Source: Cronobacter turicensis z3032 (lineage in GTDB: Bacteria > Pseudomonadota > Gammaproteobacteria > Enterobacterales > Enterobacteriaceae). From it: a DNA stretch of 64,000 nucleotides. The notes below the pieces were generated by a model, which searched no databases, had not been told where the DNA came from, and saw nothing but the letters and a program-made list of their open reading frames with translations. Made by a program: the position numbers and the translations under genes. Location: NCBI GenBank assembly GCA_000027065.2, contig FN543093.2, forward strand, positions 686,074-750,073. Direction: 5' to 3'. Numbering within the stretch: the first letter of the stretch is position 1; the number at the start of each line of letters is the position of its first letter. Below are positions 10,185 through 20,134 of the stretch, piece after piece.

Positions 10185-10585
10185 ATATCACCTGTGAACA
10201 GATATAAATATATATCGGGAGGTTCTCTGGCGCCTTTAAGAGTAGGGATGCATTTAATTAATTTCCACAGAATAAAATAAAAAAATGTTTTTATGTGGCG
10301 AAACGGTAGTCCAGATCACGCTTTTTCTGGCTTATTAACTTCCTCTTAATTGCAAATTAAAAGACACTTAATCTTTAATATATGATATATCCAATTTCAA
10401 TATGCTGAATATTAAAAGGAAAAAATAAAAAGATGTCTTTTGTTTATTGTTTTGTAATGGTTATTTAAATCATTGCTGTTTTTTAATCTCATTTTTATTG
10501 ATTGTGACTGGAGGAATGCAAAGCGGCCGATCATGATAGTTAGCGCAGAAAGTACTGCACTCACTTTTCACGAAGGAAAATAAAC
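10185..10585. other. AT-rich divergent control region before chitinase
   Basis: A 401-bp gap with no credible gene, far richer in A and T than the window average. It contains an imperfect AT repeat (TTTAATAT at 10374-10381 and ATATTAAA at 10409-10416) and several poly-A and poly-T tracts typical of H-NS-bound or bent DNA. An AAGGA ribosome site is at its right end. It must hold the promoters of both the ToxR-like regulator and the chitinase; I cannot assign them reliably. Confidence 0.5.
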
Positions 10586-12679
10586 ATGGCTACAAGTAAA
10601 TTAATTCAGGGCGACAGCCTGACTGAAACCAGTAATGCCGCTGATGGCTTTAATCCTGCAAGCGAAGTAGAAAAATATAGTTATACCTCAGCCCGCGTGG
10701 CGAAACCGGTATATAACAAATATAAGGCTGCTAATAAACCAAAAGTGTTTGGATATTATACCGACTGGTCGCAATACGATGGGCGTCTGGAAGGGGATGA
10801 CAGCCCTTCCAACCGTGGGCGCGGCTATGATCTTGCGAAGGTCTCTCCTACCGCTTATGACAAAATTGTTTTCGGCTTCCTTGGCATTGTCGGCGACAAA
10901 GGCGAAAAGCAGTACACCATTGAAAACGCCGCGCGTCAGACGAATAAAAACACCAACGAACCGACCTTCCTGGATCCGTGGGGCGATTTCCAGTCTTATG
11001 TGAACTGCGGACATACCACCAGCGGCTGGGATATCGATCCGGCAACGGTAACGCAGGCCACCACCAAAGGGCTGTTAGGCGGCCTGCGCGATCTGCAACA
11101 AAGAGCGAAGCAGCAGGGGCATACGCTGGCGCTGTCTATGAGTATCGGCGGCTGGACTATGAGTAACGGCTTCCATGAGATGTCGAAGACGGACTCCTCG
11201 CGCAAAACTTTCGCAGCCGGTGTGGTGAAACTCTTTAAACAATTCCCGATGTTCAGCGAAGTGGATATCGACTGGGAATACCCGAATGCGGAAGGTAACG
11301 GCAACCCACATGGACCGGAAGATGGCGCAAACTATGCGCTGCTTATCGCGGAGATGAAAAAACAGCTTAGCGCAGCAGGGCGCAGCGATGTCAAAATCTC
11401 CATTGCCAGCTCGGCCGTTGTTTCTACTCTGGAATATTCTAACGTTAAGGCATTGCTGAACGCCGGTCTGTACGCGATTAACGTGATGACCTATGACTTC
11501 TTCGGCACGCCGTGGGCTGAAACGCTGACCCACCACACCAACCTGACGCCGCTCACGGCGGGCGGCTGGAGTATCGAGGCGGTGGTGGATTACCTGATTG
11601 CCGAAGGCTTCCCGTCCGATCGTATCAACATCGGTTACGCTGGCTATACCCGCAACGCCCGTAACGCGGTTATTGAGAGCTTCTCACCGCTTAAAGGCGC
11701 GTATACGCCAGGCAACGGCACTACCACCGGCTCTTTCGAATCCGGCAGCACCGAATGGTATGACACCATTTACAACTACCTGGATTTGGAAAACCAGAAA
11801 GGGCGTAACGGCTTTAACGTCTATACCGATAAAGTCGCCAATGCGGACTACCTCTACAACCCGCAAAGCAAACTGTTTATGTCGCTTGATACGCCGCGTT
11901 CGGTAAAAGCCAAAGGCCAGTATGCCGCGTCACGTAACCTTGGCGGGCTGTTTACCTGGACTATCGACCAGGATAACGGCGTGCTGGTGAACGCTGCGCG
12001 CGAAGGACTGGGATATGAAATCGAAACCCAGACGGTAGATATGAAGCCGTTCTATTTCGAAGGCATTAATGTGTCCGAGCCTGATAGCAGCGGCAGCGAC
12101 AGCGAGCCGCAACCGACCATCAACCATGCGCCGGTGGCGGCCATTCAGTTGCGTGTCGTCGGCGGTTCGCGCATTCAGCTTTCCGGCGAGGCGTCGCACG
12201 ATGAAGATAATGACGCGCTGAGTTTCAGCTGGGGCGTGCCGTCGACGATCATCGTGGCGGATAAAAGCGCCGCCGTGATTGAGTTTGATGTGCCGGTAGT
12301 CACCCAGAGCACCGATTACCAGTTCACGCTGTTTGTACGCGACAGCAAAAATGAGCCGTCTTCGCAGCAGCGTTTTGTCGTCACCGCCGTACCGGCAAGC
12401 TCCTCATCCACCGGCGGCGATACGCCTGCGCCGACGCCGGTCCCGGATCCGGATCCGGAACCTACTCCCGTCCCCACCCCGACGCCTGATACCAGTGGTT
12501 CCGGCAGCGCGCCTTATGCGCTCTGGAATGCCAGCACCATTTATGGCGCGAAATGGGGCACTTTCGAGAAGGTTAGCTGGAAAGGGCATAACTATCAGGT
12601 GAACTGGTATTCCCAGGGCGAACAGCCCGATCTCAACAGCGGGCCTTATCAGGTCTGGACCGATTTGGGGACATATTAA
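10586..12679 (+). CDS. GH18 chitinase with CBM5/12, no signal peptide
   Basis: A 697-residue multi-domain chitinase. Residues about 53-475 form the glycoside hydrolase 18 barrel, with LSMSIGGW and the catalytic motif VDIDWEYP (D227, D229, E231). The first Asp of the usual DxxDxDxE is Ser224 here. A PKD/fibronectin-like domain (about 511-603), a Pro/Thr/Asp-rich linker and a C-terminal tryptophan-rich CBM5/12 chitin-binding module (about 642-697) follow. The N-terminus MATSKLIQGDSLTETSN is polar, with no Sec or Tat signal, so export probably uses the adjacent holin and muramidase. An AAGGA ribosome site precedes the ATG. It resembles the chitinase between dnaJ and nhaA in Salmonella. Confidence 0.92.
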   Translation: MATSKLIQGDSLTETSNAADGFNPASEVEKYSYTSARVAKPVYNKYKAANKPKVFGYYTDWSQYDGRLEGDDSPSNRGRGYDLAKVSPTAYDKIVFGFLGIVGDKGEKQYTIENAARQTNKNTNEPTFLDPWGDFQSYVNCGHTTSGWDIDPATVTQATTKGLLGGLRDLQQRAKQQGHTLALSMSIGGWTMSNGFHEMSKTDSSRKTFAAGVVKLFKQFPMFSEVDIDWEYPNAEGNGNPHGPEDGANYALLIAEMKKQLSAAGRSDVKISIASSAVVSTLEYSNVKALLNAGLYAINVMTYDFFGTPWAETLTHHTNLTPLTAGGWSIEAVVDYLIAEGFPSDRINIGYAGYTRNARNAVIESFSPLKGAYTPGNGTTTGSFESGSTEWYDTIYNYLDLENQKGRNGFNVYTDKVANADYLYNPQSKLFMSLDTPRSVKAKGQYAASRNLGGLFTWTIDQDNGVLVNAAREGLGYEIETQTVDMKPFYFEGINVSEPDSSGSDSEPQPTINHAPVAAIQLRVVGGSRIQLSGEASHDEDNDALSFSWGVPSTIIVADKSAAVIEFDVPVVTQSTDYQFTLFVRDSKNEPSSQQRFVVTAVPASSSSTGGDTPAPTPVPDPDPEPTPVPTPTPDTSGSGSAPYALWNASTIYGAKWGTFEKVSWKGHNYQVNWYSQGEQPDLNSGPYQVWTDLGTY

Positions 12680-12736
12680 TCGTCTTGCTTCCTGACATAT
12701 TTTTTCCGCTCCGCCCGTTATTTGAGCGGAACTCTG

Positions 12737-12767
12737 GCCCCGGGTAAGGATTACCGGGGCTTTTTTT
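12737..12767 (+). terminator. terminator after chitinase
   Basis: GCCCCGG (12737-12743) pairs with CCGGGGC (12754-12760). Flanking TAA/TTA pairs extend the stem past one bulged G, and seven T residues follow. Confidence 0.85.
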
Positions 12768-12920
12768 ATGCCCGCCTTTTATCCCGACGCAGCGTTGATA
12801 GTTCGTTTTTAACGATTATTAAACGTTGAATAAACTGCTTTTCCGATGAGTAATCCACGCTATCCTTATACCTGGTGTAAGTAAATGGAGATGTGACTCC
12901 ATAATTCTGGATGGACAACG

Positions 12921-14090
12921 ATGATAAAAACGGTACAACGTTTCTTTAAAAGTGACGCTGCGGGTGGCATTGTGCTGATTGCCGCCGCCGCGCTGGCCAT
13001 GCTTCTGGCAAACCTTAATGCCACGCAGGATCTCTACTCAGGCTTTCTCAGCACGCCGGTAGAATTAAAATTCGGGGCGCTGGAGATTAAAAAGAACATG
13101 CTGCTGTGGGTGAACGATGCCCTGATGGCTGTGTTCTTCCTGGTCGTGGGGCTGGAGGTGAAGCGGGAACTGGTACTGGGCTCGCTCGCCAGCCGTCGGC
13201 AGGCTTCGCTGCCGGTCATCGCCGCGCTGGGCGGCATGGTGCTTCCGGCCGCGCTGTACCTGGCGTTCAACTATCAGGACCCGGTAACGCGCGCGGGCTG
13301 GGCTATCCCGGCGGCGACGGATATCGCATTCGCGCTGGGCATTCTGGCGCTGCTCGGCAGCCGCGTGCCGCCTGCGCTGAAAATTTTCCTGATGGCGCTG
13401 GCTATCATCGACGATCTGGGCGCGATTGTGATTATTGCGCTGTTCTATACCAGTTCGCTGTCGATGGTATCGCTGATGGTGGCGGCAGGCGCTATCGCCG
13501 TACTGGCCTTGCTGAATATCTGCAACGTGCGTCGCGTCGGCGTCTATATTCTGGTGGGCGTGGTGCTCTGGACGGCGGTGCTGAAATCGGGCGTACATGC
13601 CACGCTGGCAGGCGTGATTATCGGCTTTTTTGTGCCGCTTAAAGCGGAGAAAGGGCATTCGCCCGCAGGCTCGCTTGAGCATGCGCTGCACCCGTGGGTG
13701 GGTTTTATGATCCTGCCGCTGTTTGCCTTTGCCAACGCAGGCGTTTCGCTTGAGGGCGTCACGCTGGCGGGACTGACCTCACTGCTGCCGCTGGGCATCA
13801 TCGCCGGGTTGTTTATTGGCAAGCCGCTGGGCATAAGCCTGTTTTGCGCGCTGGCCGTCAAGCTTAAGTGGGCCACGCTCCCGCCGGGCGTCAGTCAGAA
13901 AACGATTCTGGCCGTCGGCGTGCTGTGCGGTATCGGCTTTACGATGTCCATTTTCATCGCGTCGCTGGCCTTCGGTGATGTTGACGCCGCGCTGGTGACC
14001 TGGGCGAAGCTTGGCATTCTGGTCGGTTCATTACTGGCTGCGGTCATTGGGTATGCGCTGTTGCGCAGCCATTTATCCGGGGCGCGTTAA
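12921..14090 (+). CDS. nhaA: Na+/H+ antiporter NhaA
   Basis: NhaA is an inner-membrane electrogenic antiporter that exchanges two H+ for one Na+ or Li+. It gives salt and alkaline tolerance. The 389-residue product has about twelve membrane helices and is one residue longer than E. coli NhaA. The ion-binding aspartates are D134 in [11 protein letters not shown] and D164-D165 in AIIDDLGAI, equivalent to E. coli D133, D163 and D164. It is followed 74 bp later by its activator nhaR, as in E. coli. Confidence 0.97.
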   Translation: MIKTVQRFFKSDAAGGIVLIAAAALAMLLANLNATQDLYSGFLSTPVELKFGALEIKKNMLLWVNDALMAVFFLVVGLEVKRELVLGSLASRRQASLPVIAALGGMVLPAALYLAFNYQDPVTRAGWAIPAATDIAFALGILALLGSRVPPALKIFLMALAIIDDLGAIVIIALFYTSSLSMVSLMVAAGAIAVLALLNICNVRRVGVYILVGVVLWTAVLKSGVHATLAGVIIGFFVPLKAEKGHSPAGSLEHALHPWVGFMILPLFAFANAGVSLEGVTLAGLTSLLPLGIIAGLFIGKPLGISLFCALAVKLKWATLPPGVSQKTILAVGVLCGIGFTMSIFIASLAFGDVDAALVTWAKLGILVGSLLAAVIGYALLRSHLSGAR

Positions 14091-14105
14091 CGCCCGCTTG
14101 ATTAT

Positions 14106-14132
14106 GCGGCCTTTCGGAGCGAAGGCCGCTTT
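14106..14132 (+). terminator. hairpin between nhaA and nhaR
   Basis: GCGGCCTT (14106-14113) and AAGGCCGC (14122-14129) form an 8-bp stem followed by only three T residues. It may partly terminate nhaA transcripts before nhaR. Confidence 0.45.
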
Positions 14133-14164
14133 GCCCTCAGGGACGCCAGAGAGAACGCGCGTTT

Positions 14165-15061
14165 ATGTCTCATATCAATTACAACCACTTATATTATTTC
14201 TGGCAGGTTTGTAAGGAAGGATCGGTCGTGGGCGCCGCCGAAGCGCTCTACCTTACGCCGCAAACCATTACCGGACAGATAAAAGCGCTTGAGGAGAGGC
14301 TACAGGGCAAACTGTTTAAGCGTAAGGGAAGGGGCCTTGAGCCCAGTGAGCTCGGGCAACTGGTGTTTCGTTACGCCGACCGGATGTTTACGTTAAGCCA
14401 GGAGATGCTGGACATCATCAACTATCGCAAAGAATCCCATTTGCTGTTTGATGTCGGCGTGGCGGATGCGCTTTCCAAAAGGCTGGTCAGCGGCGTGCTG
14501 GACGCAGCGGTGGTGGAAGACGAGCAAATCCACCTGCGCTGCTTTGAATCGACGCATGAGATGCTGCTGGAACAGCTGAGCCAGCATAAACTCGATATGA
14601 TTATTTCCGACTGCCCCATCGACTCCACGCAACAGGCGGGCCTGTTTTCCGTCAAAATCGGCGAGTGTAGCGTGAGCTTCTGGTGTCAGAGCCCGGCGCC
14701 GACAAAGCCGTTCCCGGCGTGTCTTGAAGAACGTCGGCTGTTGATACCGGGGCGTCGTTCCATGCTCGGGCGTAAATTACTCAACTGGATCCACTCACAA
14801 GGGCTGAAAGTGGAAATCCTCGGTGAATTTGACGACGCGGCGTTAATGAAAGCCTTTGGCGCGGCGCATAATGCCGTATTCGTCGCGCCAAGCCTCTACG
14901 CGCACGATTTTTATGAAGATGACAATATTGTTGAGATAGGGCGCATGGATAACGTGATGGAAGAGTATCACGCGATTTTTGCGGAGAGGATGATCCAGCA
15001 TCCGGCGGTGCAGCGTATCTGTAATCGCGACTACTCGGCGCTGTTTGTCCCGCCAAAATAA
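14165..15061 (+). CDS. nhaR: LysR-family activator NhaR
   Basis: NhaR is a sodium-responsive LysR-type activator of nhaA, and in E. coli also of osmC and the pga biofilm operon. The 298 residues have an N-terminal helix-turn-helix ([21 protein letters not shown]) and the conserved C-terminus RDYSALF. The position directly after nhaA on the same strand and the near-full-length match to E. coli NhaR support the call. Confidence 0.95.
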   Translation: MSHINYNHLYYFWQVCKEGSVVGAAEALYLTPQTITGQIKALEERLQGKLFKRKGRGLEPSELGQLVFRYADRMFTLSQEMLDIINYRKESHLLFDVGVADALSKRLVSGVLDAAVVEDEQIHLRCFESTHEMLLEQLSQHKLDMIISDCPIDSTQQAGLFSVKIGECSVSFWCQSPAPTKPFPACLEERRLLIPGRRSMLGRKLLNWIHSQGLKVEILGEFDDAALMKAFGAAHNAVFVAPSLYAHDFYEDDNIVEIGRMDNVMEEYHAIFAERMIQHPAVQRICNRDYSALFVPPK

Positions 15062-15072
15062 ATCATCAGGCA

Positions 15073-15101
15073 TAAAAAAACCCGCAAATGCGGGTTTTTT
15101 T
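15073..15101. terminator. bidirectional terminator nhaR / rpsT
   Basis: ACCCGCA (15080-15086) and TGCGGGT (15089-15095) are flanked by a seven-A run and a seven-T run. The same hairpin serves nhaR on the plus strand and rpsT on the minus strand. Confidence 0.85.
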
Positions 15102-15138
15102 AACAAACTGCTTTCAACAAAGCGACAACCAACGGCGA

Positions 15139-15423
<285 letters not shown>

Positions 15424-15449
15424 CTATGTGGACAATTCAAAGGCCGAGG

Positions 15450-15478
15450 AATATGCCCTTTCAGCCTTCTTTTGTCAA
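15450..15478 (-). promoter_or_regulatory. sigma-70 promoter of rpsT
   Basis: On the minus strand TTGACA (15478-15473) and CATATT (15455-15450) are separated by exactly 17 bp. They lie about 50 bp before the rpsT start. The -35 box is perfect. Confidence 0.7.
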
Positions 15479-15661
15479 TGGATTTGTGCAAATAAGCGCC
15501 GTTGTTATGCGGTGCTCGTTACGTAGTGATGGCGCAAGATTCTACCAGCTTGCCTCGTGCGAATACAGTCTTTGTGGGACAAAATTCGCGTTCAGTGCGA
15601 AACCCTGACGCAGCGCGATGAAATCGTTGCCGGTTTATGGCTGACAGGGCCAAATCGTCGG

Positions 15662-15690
15662 TTAACCTTAAAGGCTGTACAAGGTATAAT
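15662..15690 (+). promoter_or_regulatory. sigma-70 promoter of ribF operon
   Basis: TTAACC (15662-15667), a 17-bp spacer and a perfect TATAAT (15685-15690) end 29 bp before the ribF start codon. This probably drives ribF-ileS-lspA-fkpB-ispH. The rest of the 317-bp rpsT-ribF gap (15403-15719) holds the divergent rpsT promoter and no secure gene. Confidence 0.7.
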
Positions 15691-15719
15691 CCGACGATTT
15701 TCACTGTTCTGAGCCAGTC

Positions 15720-16658
15720 ATGAAGCTGATACGCGGCATACATAATCTCACCTCTGAGCATCACGGTTGCGTGCTGACCATCGGCAATTTCGATGGCGTG
15801 CATCGTGGTCACCAGGCTTTGCTGAGCGGGCTATGCGCGCAAGGGCGCGAACGCGGCCTTCCCGTCATGGTCATGATTTTCGAGCCGCAGCCGCTCGAAC
15901 TTTTCGCAGCCGATAAAGCGCCTGCGCGGCTCACCCGTTTGCGTGAAAAGCTGCGCTATCTCGCCCGTTGCGGCGTGGATTACGTGCTGTGCATTCGCTT
16001 CGACCGCCGCTTTGCCGCGCTGACGGCCCAGAACTTCGTGAGCGATCTGCTGGTAGAGCGTCTCGGCGTGAAATTCCTGGCGACCGGAGACGATTTCCGC
16101 TTTGGCGCTGGTCGCGAAGGGGATTTCTTGTTATTACAGAAAGCCGGGCGCGAATATGGCTTTGAAGTCACCAGCACGCAAACGTTTTGCGAAGAGGGCG
16201 TGCGTATCAGCAGCACCGCCGTACGCCAGGCGCTCGCGCAGGACGACTTAAGCCTCGCGGAAAACCTGCTCGGACGGCCATTCGCCATCTCCGGGCGCGT
16301 GGTCCACGGCGATGCGCTCGGGCGCACCATAGGTTTCCCGACGGCGAACTTACCGCTGCGCCGTCAGGTTTCGCCCGTTAAGGGCGTGTATGCGGTGGAA
16401 GTGCTGGGCATCAGCGATAAACCGCTGCCCGGCGTCGCCAATATCGGCACCCGCCCGACGGTGGCCGGCCTGCGTCAGCAGCTGGAAGTTCACTTGCTGG
16501 ACGTTGCAATCGACCTCTACGGCCGCCATATAGATGTAGTGCTGCGTAAAAAAATACGTAATGAACAGCGGTTTGCCTCGCTTGATGAACTCAAGGCGCA
16601 AATCTCCAGAGACGTGATCACCGCCCGCGACTTTTTTGGGCTACCGACACCGGCGTAA
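15720..16658 (+). CDS. ribF: bifunctional riboflavin kinase / FAD synthetase
   Basis: RibF phosphorylates riboflavin to FMN and adenylates FMN to FAD in the cytosol. The 312-residue product has the N-terminal adenylyltransferase domain with GNFDGVHRGH (residues about 22-31). The C-terminal riboflavin kinase domain contains GDALGRTIGFPTAN. It is the first gene of the conserved ribF-ileS-lspA-fkpB-ispH operon. The start MKLIRGIHNL is the same as in E. coli, and the upstream ribosome site is weak. Confidence 0.96.
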   Translation: MKLIRGIHNLTSEHHGCVLTIGNFDGVHRGHQALLSGLCAQGRERGLPVMVMIFEPQPLELFAADKAPARLTRLREKLRYLARCGVDYVLCIRFDRRFAALTAQNFVSDLLVERLGVKFLATGDDFRFGAGREGDFLLLQKAGREYGFEVTSTQTFCEEGVRISSTAVRQALAQDDLSLAENLLGRPFAISGRVVHGDALGRTIGFPTANLPLRRQVSPVKGVYAVEVLGISDKPLPGVANIGTRPTVAGLRQQLEVHLLDVAIDLYGRHIDVVLRKKIRNEQRFASLDELKAQISRDVITARDFFGLPTPA

Positions 16659-16706
16659 CGCCTGAATCGGCTAATTATCAAACCGAAATACGGAACCGAG
16701 AATCTG

Positions 16707-19523
16707 ATGAGTGACTATAAATCAACCCTGAATTTGCCGGAAACAGGGTTCCCGATGCGCGGCGATCTCGCTAAGCGCGAACCGGGAATGCTGGCGCGTT
16801 GGACCGATGATGACCTGTACGGCATCATTCGTGCAGCCAAAAAAGGCAAAAAAACCTTCATTCTGCATGATGGCCCTCCGTATGCGAATGGCAGCATTCA
16901 TATTGGTCACTCGGTTAACAAGATTCTGAAAGACATTATCGTGAAGTCCAAAGGGCTTGCCGGTTATGACTCTCCGTACGTGCCGGGCTGGGACTGCCAT
17001 GGCCTGCCGATCGAGCTGAAAGTGGAACAAGAGTTTGGCAAGCCGGGTGAGAAATTCACCGCGGCCGAATTCCGCGCCAAATGCCGTGAATACGCGGCGA
17101 CTCAGGTTGACGGCCAGCGTAAAGACTTTATCCGTCTGGGCGTGCTGGGCGACTGGTCGCACCCGTACCTGACCATGGATTTCAAAACCGAAGCCAACAT
17201 CATTCGCGCGCTCGGTAAAATCATCGGCAACGGCCATCTGCACAAAGGCGCCAAGCCGGTGCACTGGTGTGTCGACTGCCGCTCCGCGCTCGCTGAAGCG
17301 GAAGTGGAGTATTACGACAAAACGTCGCCGTCCATCGACGTCGCCTTTAACGCGGTAGACGCTGCGGCGGTCACGGCGAAATTCGGCGCGCAGACCGTAA
17401 ACGGCCCGGTATCGCTGGTTATCTGGACTACCACCCCGTGGACGCTGCCGGCGAACCGCGCTATCTCTCTGCATGCTGAAATCGACTATGTGCTGGTGCA
17501 GATTGAAGGTCAGGCGCTGATCGTGGCGAAAGACCTGCTTGAGAGCGTGATGAAGCGCATCAACGTCGCCGATTACACCGTGCTGGGCGAAACCAAAGGC
17601 GCGCAGCTTGAACTGATGCGCTTCACGCACCCGTTCATGGGCTTTGACGTTCCGGCTATTCTCGGCGAGCACGTAACGCTCGACGCCGGTACCGGCGCGG
17701 TGCATACCGCAGGCGGCCACGGCCCGGACGACTACACCATCAGCCAGAAATATGGTCTGGAGATTGCGAATCCGGTCGGTCCGGACGGCGCGTATCTGCC
17801 GGGCACGTATCCGGGTCTGGATGGCGTTAACGTCTTCAAAGCGAACGATCAGATCGTTGAGCTGTTGCGTGAAAAAGGCGCGCTGCTGAATGTCGCGAAA
17901 ATGGTCCACAGCTATCCGTGCTGCTGGCGCCACAAAACGCCGATCATCTTCCGCGCCACGCCGCAGTGGTTCGTCAGCATGGATCAAAAAGGCCTGCGCG
18001 CGCAGTCTCTGAAAGAGATCAAAGGCGTGCAGTGGATCCCGGACTGGGGCCAGGCGCGTATCGAATCGATGGTCGCCAACCGTCCTGACTGGTGTATCTC
18101 CCGTCAGCGCACCTGGGGCGTACCGATGTCTCTGTTCGTCCATAAAGAGACGCAGGAGCTGCATCCGCGCACGCTGGAGCTGATGGAAGACGTCGCGAAG
18201 CGCGTTGAGCAGGACGGCATCCAGGCGTGGTGGGATCTCGATCCGCGCGACATCATGGGCGACGACGCCGATGTCTATGAAAAAGTGCCGGATACGCTCG
18301 ATGTGTGGTTCGATTCCGGTTCCACCCACTCGTCTGTGGTTGACGTGCGTCCGGAGTTTTCCGGCCATGCGGCGGATATGTATCTCGAAGGCTCTGACCA
18401 GCATCGCGGCTGGTTCATGTCTTCGCTGATGATCTCCACCGCCATGAAAGGCAAAGCGCCGTACCGCCAGGTACTGACCCACGGTTTCACTGTAGATGGT
18501 CAGGGCCGCAAGATGTCGAAATCCATCGGCAACACGGTCTCTCCGCAGGATGTGATGAACAAACTGGGCGCCGATATTTTGCGTCTGTGGGTGGCATCGA
18601 CCGACTACACCAGCGAGATGGCCGTCTCCGACGAGATCTTAAAACGCGCCGCCGACAGCTATCGCCGTATCCGCAACACCGCGCGCTTCCTGCTGGCGAA
18701 CCTGAACGGTTTCGATCCGGTAAAAGACATGGTGAAACCGGAAGAGATGGTCGTGCTGGATCGCTGGGCGGTCGGCTGCGCGAAAGCCGCGCAGGACGAT
18801 ATCGTGAAAGCGTATGAAGCTTACGATTTCCACGAAGTGGTGCAGCGCCTGATGCGCTTCTGCTCCATCGAAATGGGCTCGTTCTATCTCGATATCATCA
18901 AAGACCGTCAGTACACGGCGAAAGCCGACAGCGTGGCGCGCCGCAGCTGCCAGACCGCGCTCTATCACATCAGTGAAGCGCTGGTACGCTGGATGGCGCC
19001 GATCCTCTCCTTCACCGCGGATGAAGTGTGGGGCTACCTGCCGGGCGAGCGCGAGAAGTACGTCTTTACCGGCGAATGGTACGACGGCCTGTTTGGTCTT
19101 GCCGATACCGAAGCGATGAACGACGCTTACTGGGATGCGCTGCTGAAAGTGCGCGGCGAAGTGAACAAGGTGATTGAGCAGGCGCGCGCCGATAAGAAAG
19201 TCGGCGGCTCGCTGGAAGCAGCGGTCACCCTGTACGCGGAGCCGGAACTGGCGGCTAAACTCACCGCGCTTGGCGAGGAATTGCGATTTGTCCTGTTGAC
19301 CTCGCAGGCGAAGGTTGAGGATTATGCCAGCGCCGCCGCCGATGCCCAGCAGAGCGAACTGCTCAAAGGGCTGAAAGTGGCGCTCGCAAAAGCCGAAGGT
19401 GAGAAGTGCCCGCGCTGCTGGCACTACACCACCGATGTCGGCAAGGTGGCGGAACACGCAGAAATCTGCGGTCGCTGTGTCAGCAACGTCGCCGGTGACG
19501 GCGAAAAACGTAAGTTTGCCTGA
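16707..19523 (+). CDS. ileS: isoleucyl-tRNA synthetase
   Basis: IleS charges tRNA-Ile and edits misactivated valine. The 938-residue class I enzyme shows the HIGH box as HIGH in [10 protein letters not shown] (near residue 66) and the KMSKS loop in [10 protein letters not shown] (near 604). The editing domain includes [15 protein letters not shown]-terminal zinc motif CPRCWHY...CGRC is also present. The length equals that of E. coli IleS. Its TGA overlaps the ATG of lspA by one base, pointing to translational coupling. Confidence 0.98.
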   Translation: MSDYKSTLNLPETGFPMRGDLAKREPGMLARWTDDDLYGIIRAAKKGKKTFILHDGPPYANGSIHIGHSVNKILKDIIVKSKGLAGYDSPYVPGWDCHGLPIELKVEQEFGKPGEKFTAAEFRAKCREYAATQVDGQRKDFIRLGVLGDWSHPYLTMDFKTEANIIRALGKIIGNGHLHKGAKPVHWCVDCRSALAEAEVEYYDKTSPSIDVAFNAVDAAAVTAKFGAQTVNGPVSLVIWTTTPWTLPANRAISLHAEIDYVLVQIEGQALIVAKDLLESVMKRINVADYTVLGETKGAQLELMRFTHPFMGFDVPAILGEHVTLDAGTGAVHTAGGHGPDDYTISQKYGLEIANPVGPDGAYLPGTYPGLDGVNVFKANDQIVELLREKGALLNVAKMVHSYPCCWRHKTPIIFRATPQWFVSMDQKGLRAQSLKEIKGVQWIPDWGQARIESMVANRPDWCISRQRTWGVPMSLFVHKETQELHPRTLELMEDVAKRVEQDGIQAWWDLDPRDIMGDDADVYEKVPDTLDVWFDSGSTHSSVVDVRPEFSGHAADMYLEGSDQHRGWFMSSLMISTAMKGKAPYRQVLTHGFTVDGQGRKMSKSIGNTVSPQDVMNKLGADILRLWVASTDYTSEMAVSDEILKRAADSYRRIRNTARFLLANLNGFDPVKDMVKPEEMVVLDRWAVGCAKAAQDDIVKAYEAYDFHEVVQRLMRFCSIEMGSFYLDIIKDRQYTAKADSVARRSCQTALYHISEALVRWMAPILSFTADEVWGYLPGEREKYVFTGEWYDGLFGLADTEAMNDAYWDALLKVRGEVNKVIEQARADKKVGGSLEAAVTLYAEPELAAKLTALGEELRFVLLTSQAKVEDYASAAADAQQSELLKGLKVALAKAEGEKCPRCWHYTTDVGKVAEHAEICGRCVSNVAGDGEKRKFA

Positions 19524-20020
19524 TGAGTAAACCGATTCTTTCAACCGGTCTGCGCTGGCTGTGGCTGGTGGTGGTCGTGCTGATTGTCGATCTGGGTAGC
19601 AAGGCGTTAATCCTCCAGCACTTCGCGCTGGGGGAGACGGTCTCGCTGTTCCCGTCGCTCAATCTGCATTATGCGCGCAACTACGGCGCGGCATTCAGCT
19701 TCCTCGCGGACAAAGGCGGCTGGCAGCGCTGGTTCTTCGCCGGTATCGCTATCGGTATCTGCGTGCTGCTGGCGGTCATGATGTATCGCGCGAAGGCGAG
19801 CCAGAAGCTCAACAACATTGCTTACGCGCTGATTATTGGCGGCGCGCTGGGCAATCTGTTTGACCGTCTGTGGCACGGCTTTGTGGTCGATATGATTGAT
19901 TTCTACGTCGGCGACTGGCACTTCGCGACGTTCAATCTGGCCGATACCGCTATCTGTATCGGCGCCGCATTAGTCGTGCTGGAAGGCTTCCTGCCTTCCA
20001 AACAGAAAGCCACGGCATAA
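19523..20020 (+). CDS. lspA: lipoprotein signal peptidase II
   Basis: LspA is an inner-membrane aspartyl protease that cleaves prolipoprotein signal peptides at the lipobox after Lgt acylation. The 165 residues form four membrane spans. The catalytic aspartates are D114 ([10 protein letters not shown]) and D141 (FNLADTAIC), the same numbers as in E. coli. The start overlaps the ileS stop (TGATG). Its substrates would include the lipoproteins encoded at 39.8-42.1 kb. Confidence 0.97.
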   Translation: MSKPILSTGLRWLWLVVVVLIVDLGSKALILQHFALGETVSLFPSLNLHYARNYGAAFSFLADKGGWQRWFFAGIAIGICVLLAVMMYRAKASQKLNNIAYALIIGGALGNLFDRLWHGFVVDMIDFYVGDWHFATFNLADTAICIGAALVVLEGFLPSKQKATA

Positions 20021-20025
20021 ACCCT

Positions 20026-20052
20026 GGCCGGGCAGCGTTCGCTGACCCGGCC
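20026..20052 (+). other. strong hairpin after lspA
   Basis: GGCCGGG-CAGC-GTTC-GCTG-A-CCCGGCC folds as an 11-bp stem with a GTTC loop and one bulged A. There is no T-run, and it abuts a REP-like element, so it may be an mRNA 3'-end protector rather than a terminator. Confidence 0.5.
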
Positions 20053-20072
20053 CACAGAATGTGCGGCCTTCC

Positions 20073-20102
20073 GTAGGCCCGATAAGCGTAACGCACCGGG
20101 CA
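20073..20102. repeat. REP-like palindromic unit (lspA-fkpB gap)
   Basis: The unit begins GTAGGCCCGATAAGCG and ends ACCGGGCA. It has the GTAGG...GATAAG...GCA layout of enterobacterial REP sequences, with GCCCG and CGGGC as stem arms. Similar units appear near 46.2, 60.3 and 61.0 kb. Confidence 0.55.
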
Positions 20103-20134
20103 AACAGACGACCCAAAATAAGTGAGCAACCTGC

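Noticed and set aside
7449..12768. Prophage remnant as an explanation of the holin and muramidase
   Set aside because: No integrase, capsid, tail or phage repressor gene is present. The two lysis-type genes sit with a chitinase and dedicated regulators instead.
12768..12920. hok/sok-type toxin locus as found near nhaA in E. coli
   Set aside because: The gap holds no short hydrophobic toxin frame and only the nhaA promoter region.
16722..18482. 586-codon open frame antisense to ileS
   Set aside because: Shadow frame opposite a complete ileS, with no motif or start signal.
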